NCBI GenBank assembly: GCA_047495785.1
Contig: JBLDXI010000006.1
Location: 1 to 64,000, forward strand
Length of the DNA stretch: 64,000 bases
Direction of reading: 5' to 3'
Source of the DNA: Lepidodermella squamata
Taxonomy: Eukaryota; Gastrotricha
Shown here: positions 63,849-64,000 of the stretch, in pieces
Numbering within the stretch: position 1 is the stretch's first letter
Layout of the letters: each line of letters opens with the position of its first letter
Notes under the pieces: model-generated
The model's input: the letters and a program-made list of their open reading frames with translations, nothing else
What the model was told of the DNA's origin: nothing
The model's database searches: none
Made by a program: the position numbers and the translations under genes

Positions 63849-64000
63849 CGCTCAAGTATATTAGGATGTAATTTATAAAATTCCCTATTGCGTGAAGGTT
63901 AGATGTCATGCTAACAAAAACTTCCTCATGAGGTGTTTCAAGGCATTGATGAGATAATATACGCTGTATGGTAGAGTAATCATTAGTTTCGCGAACATTT
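63849..64000. other. upstream flank of RTK2
   Basis: The 5' flank of the RTK2 start codon at 63,848. AT-rich. No motif recognised. Confidence 0.4.

Noticed and set aside
1-64000. tRNA, rRNA genes and CRISPR arrays
   Set aside because: None recognised by eye; tandem repeats present lack the spacing and spacer pattern of CRISPR.

Overview
This window is metazoan nuclear DNA. It has spliced genes with GT-AG introns of about 41-113 nt, a receptor tyrosine kinase family, a class C GPCR, multi-domain secreted C-type lectins, and several classes of eukaryotic transposon. I cannot fix the phylum from sequence alone; a small-intron invertebrate fits best.

Layout. (1) 1-4.1 kb, minus strand: one end of a Polinton/Maverick-like virus-derived element. 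It has an intact chromodomain integrase, two small membrane proteins, a Lys/Arg-rich protein, an unrecognised 268-aa protein and a protein with both halves of the TATA-binding-protein (TBP) fold. Tandem repeats follow to 5.0 kb. (2) 5.8-40.5 kb, minus strand: four head-to-tail paralogous genes (called D, A, B, C here) for secreted proteins with many small Cys-rich modules and three C-type lectin domains (CTLDs). Gene D is split by a 9.56-kb intron filled with transposon sequence (8.0-17.6 kb). That insert carries a tnp2/CACTA-type transposase gene (+) whose own intron holds two tandem hammerhead ribozymes, a two-exon 139-aa gene (-), and a three-exon BEN-like gene (+). Gene B contains an apparently identical 1,393-bp tandem duplication that breaks a CTLD. 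A 1.55-kb Tc1/mariner-type non-autonomous element lies between A and B. (3) 40.6-43 kb: broken copies of the 3' end of the next gene, one split by a 401-bp foldback element. (4) 43.1-45.4 kb (+): an intronless GABA-B-like class C GPCR. (5) 45.8-49.4 kb (-): a three-exon gene for a secreted ankyrin-repeat / Sushi / Thr-rich / LamG-like protein. (6) 49.6-58.5 kb (-): a receptor tyrosine kinase (RTK1) whose ectodomain has two LamG-like domains, a SEA-like segment and a catalytically dead trypsin-like domain. Its first intron (4.8 kb) holds two tandem ORF1-only non-LTR-like units, each ending in poly(G). (7) 58.9-63.85 kb (-): RTK2, a paralogue with two frameshifts and a foldback insertion, so a pseudogene as written.

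How parts relate. The CTLD proteins, the ankyrin/Sushi/LamG protein and RTK1 are all predicted to be secreted or on the cell surface. They share extracellular recognition modules and look like a lineage-specific, fast-duplicating surface or secreted repertoire; an immune or recognition role is inference only. The strongest candidates for something undescribed are the TBP-fold protein inside a Polinton-like element, the tandem hammerhead ribozymes in a transposase intron, and the RTK with a dead-protease ectodomain.
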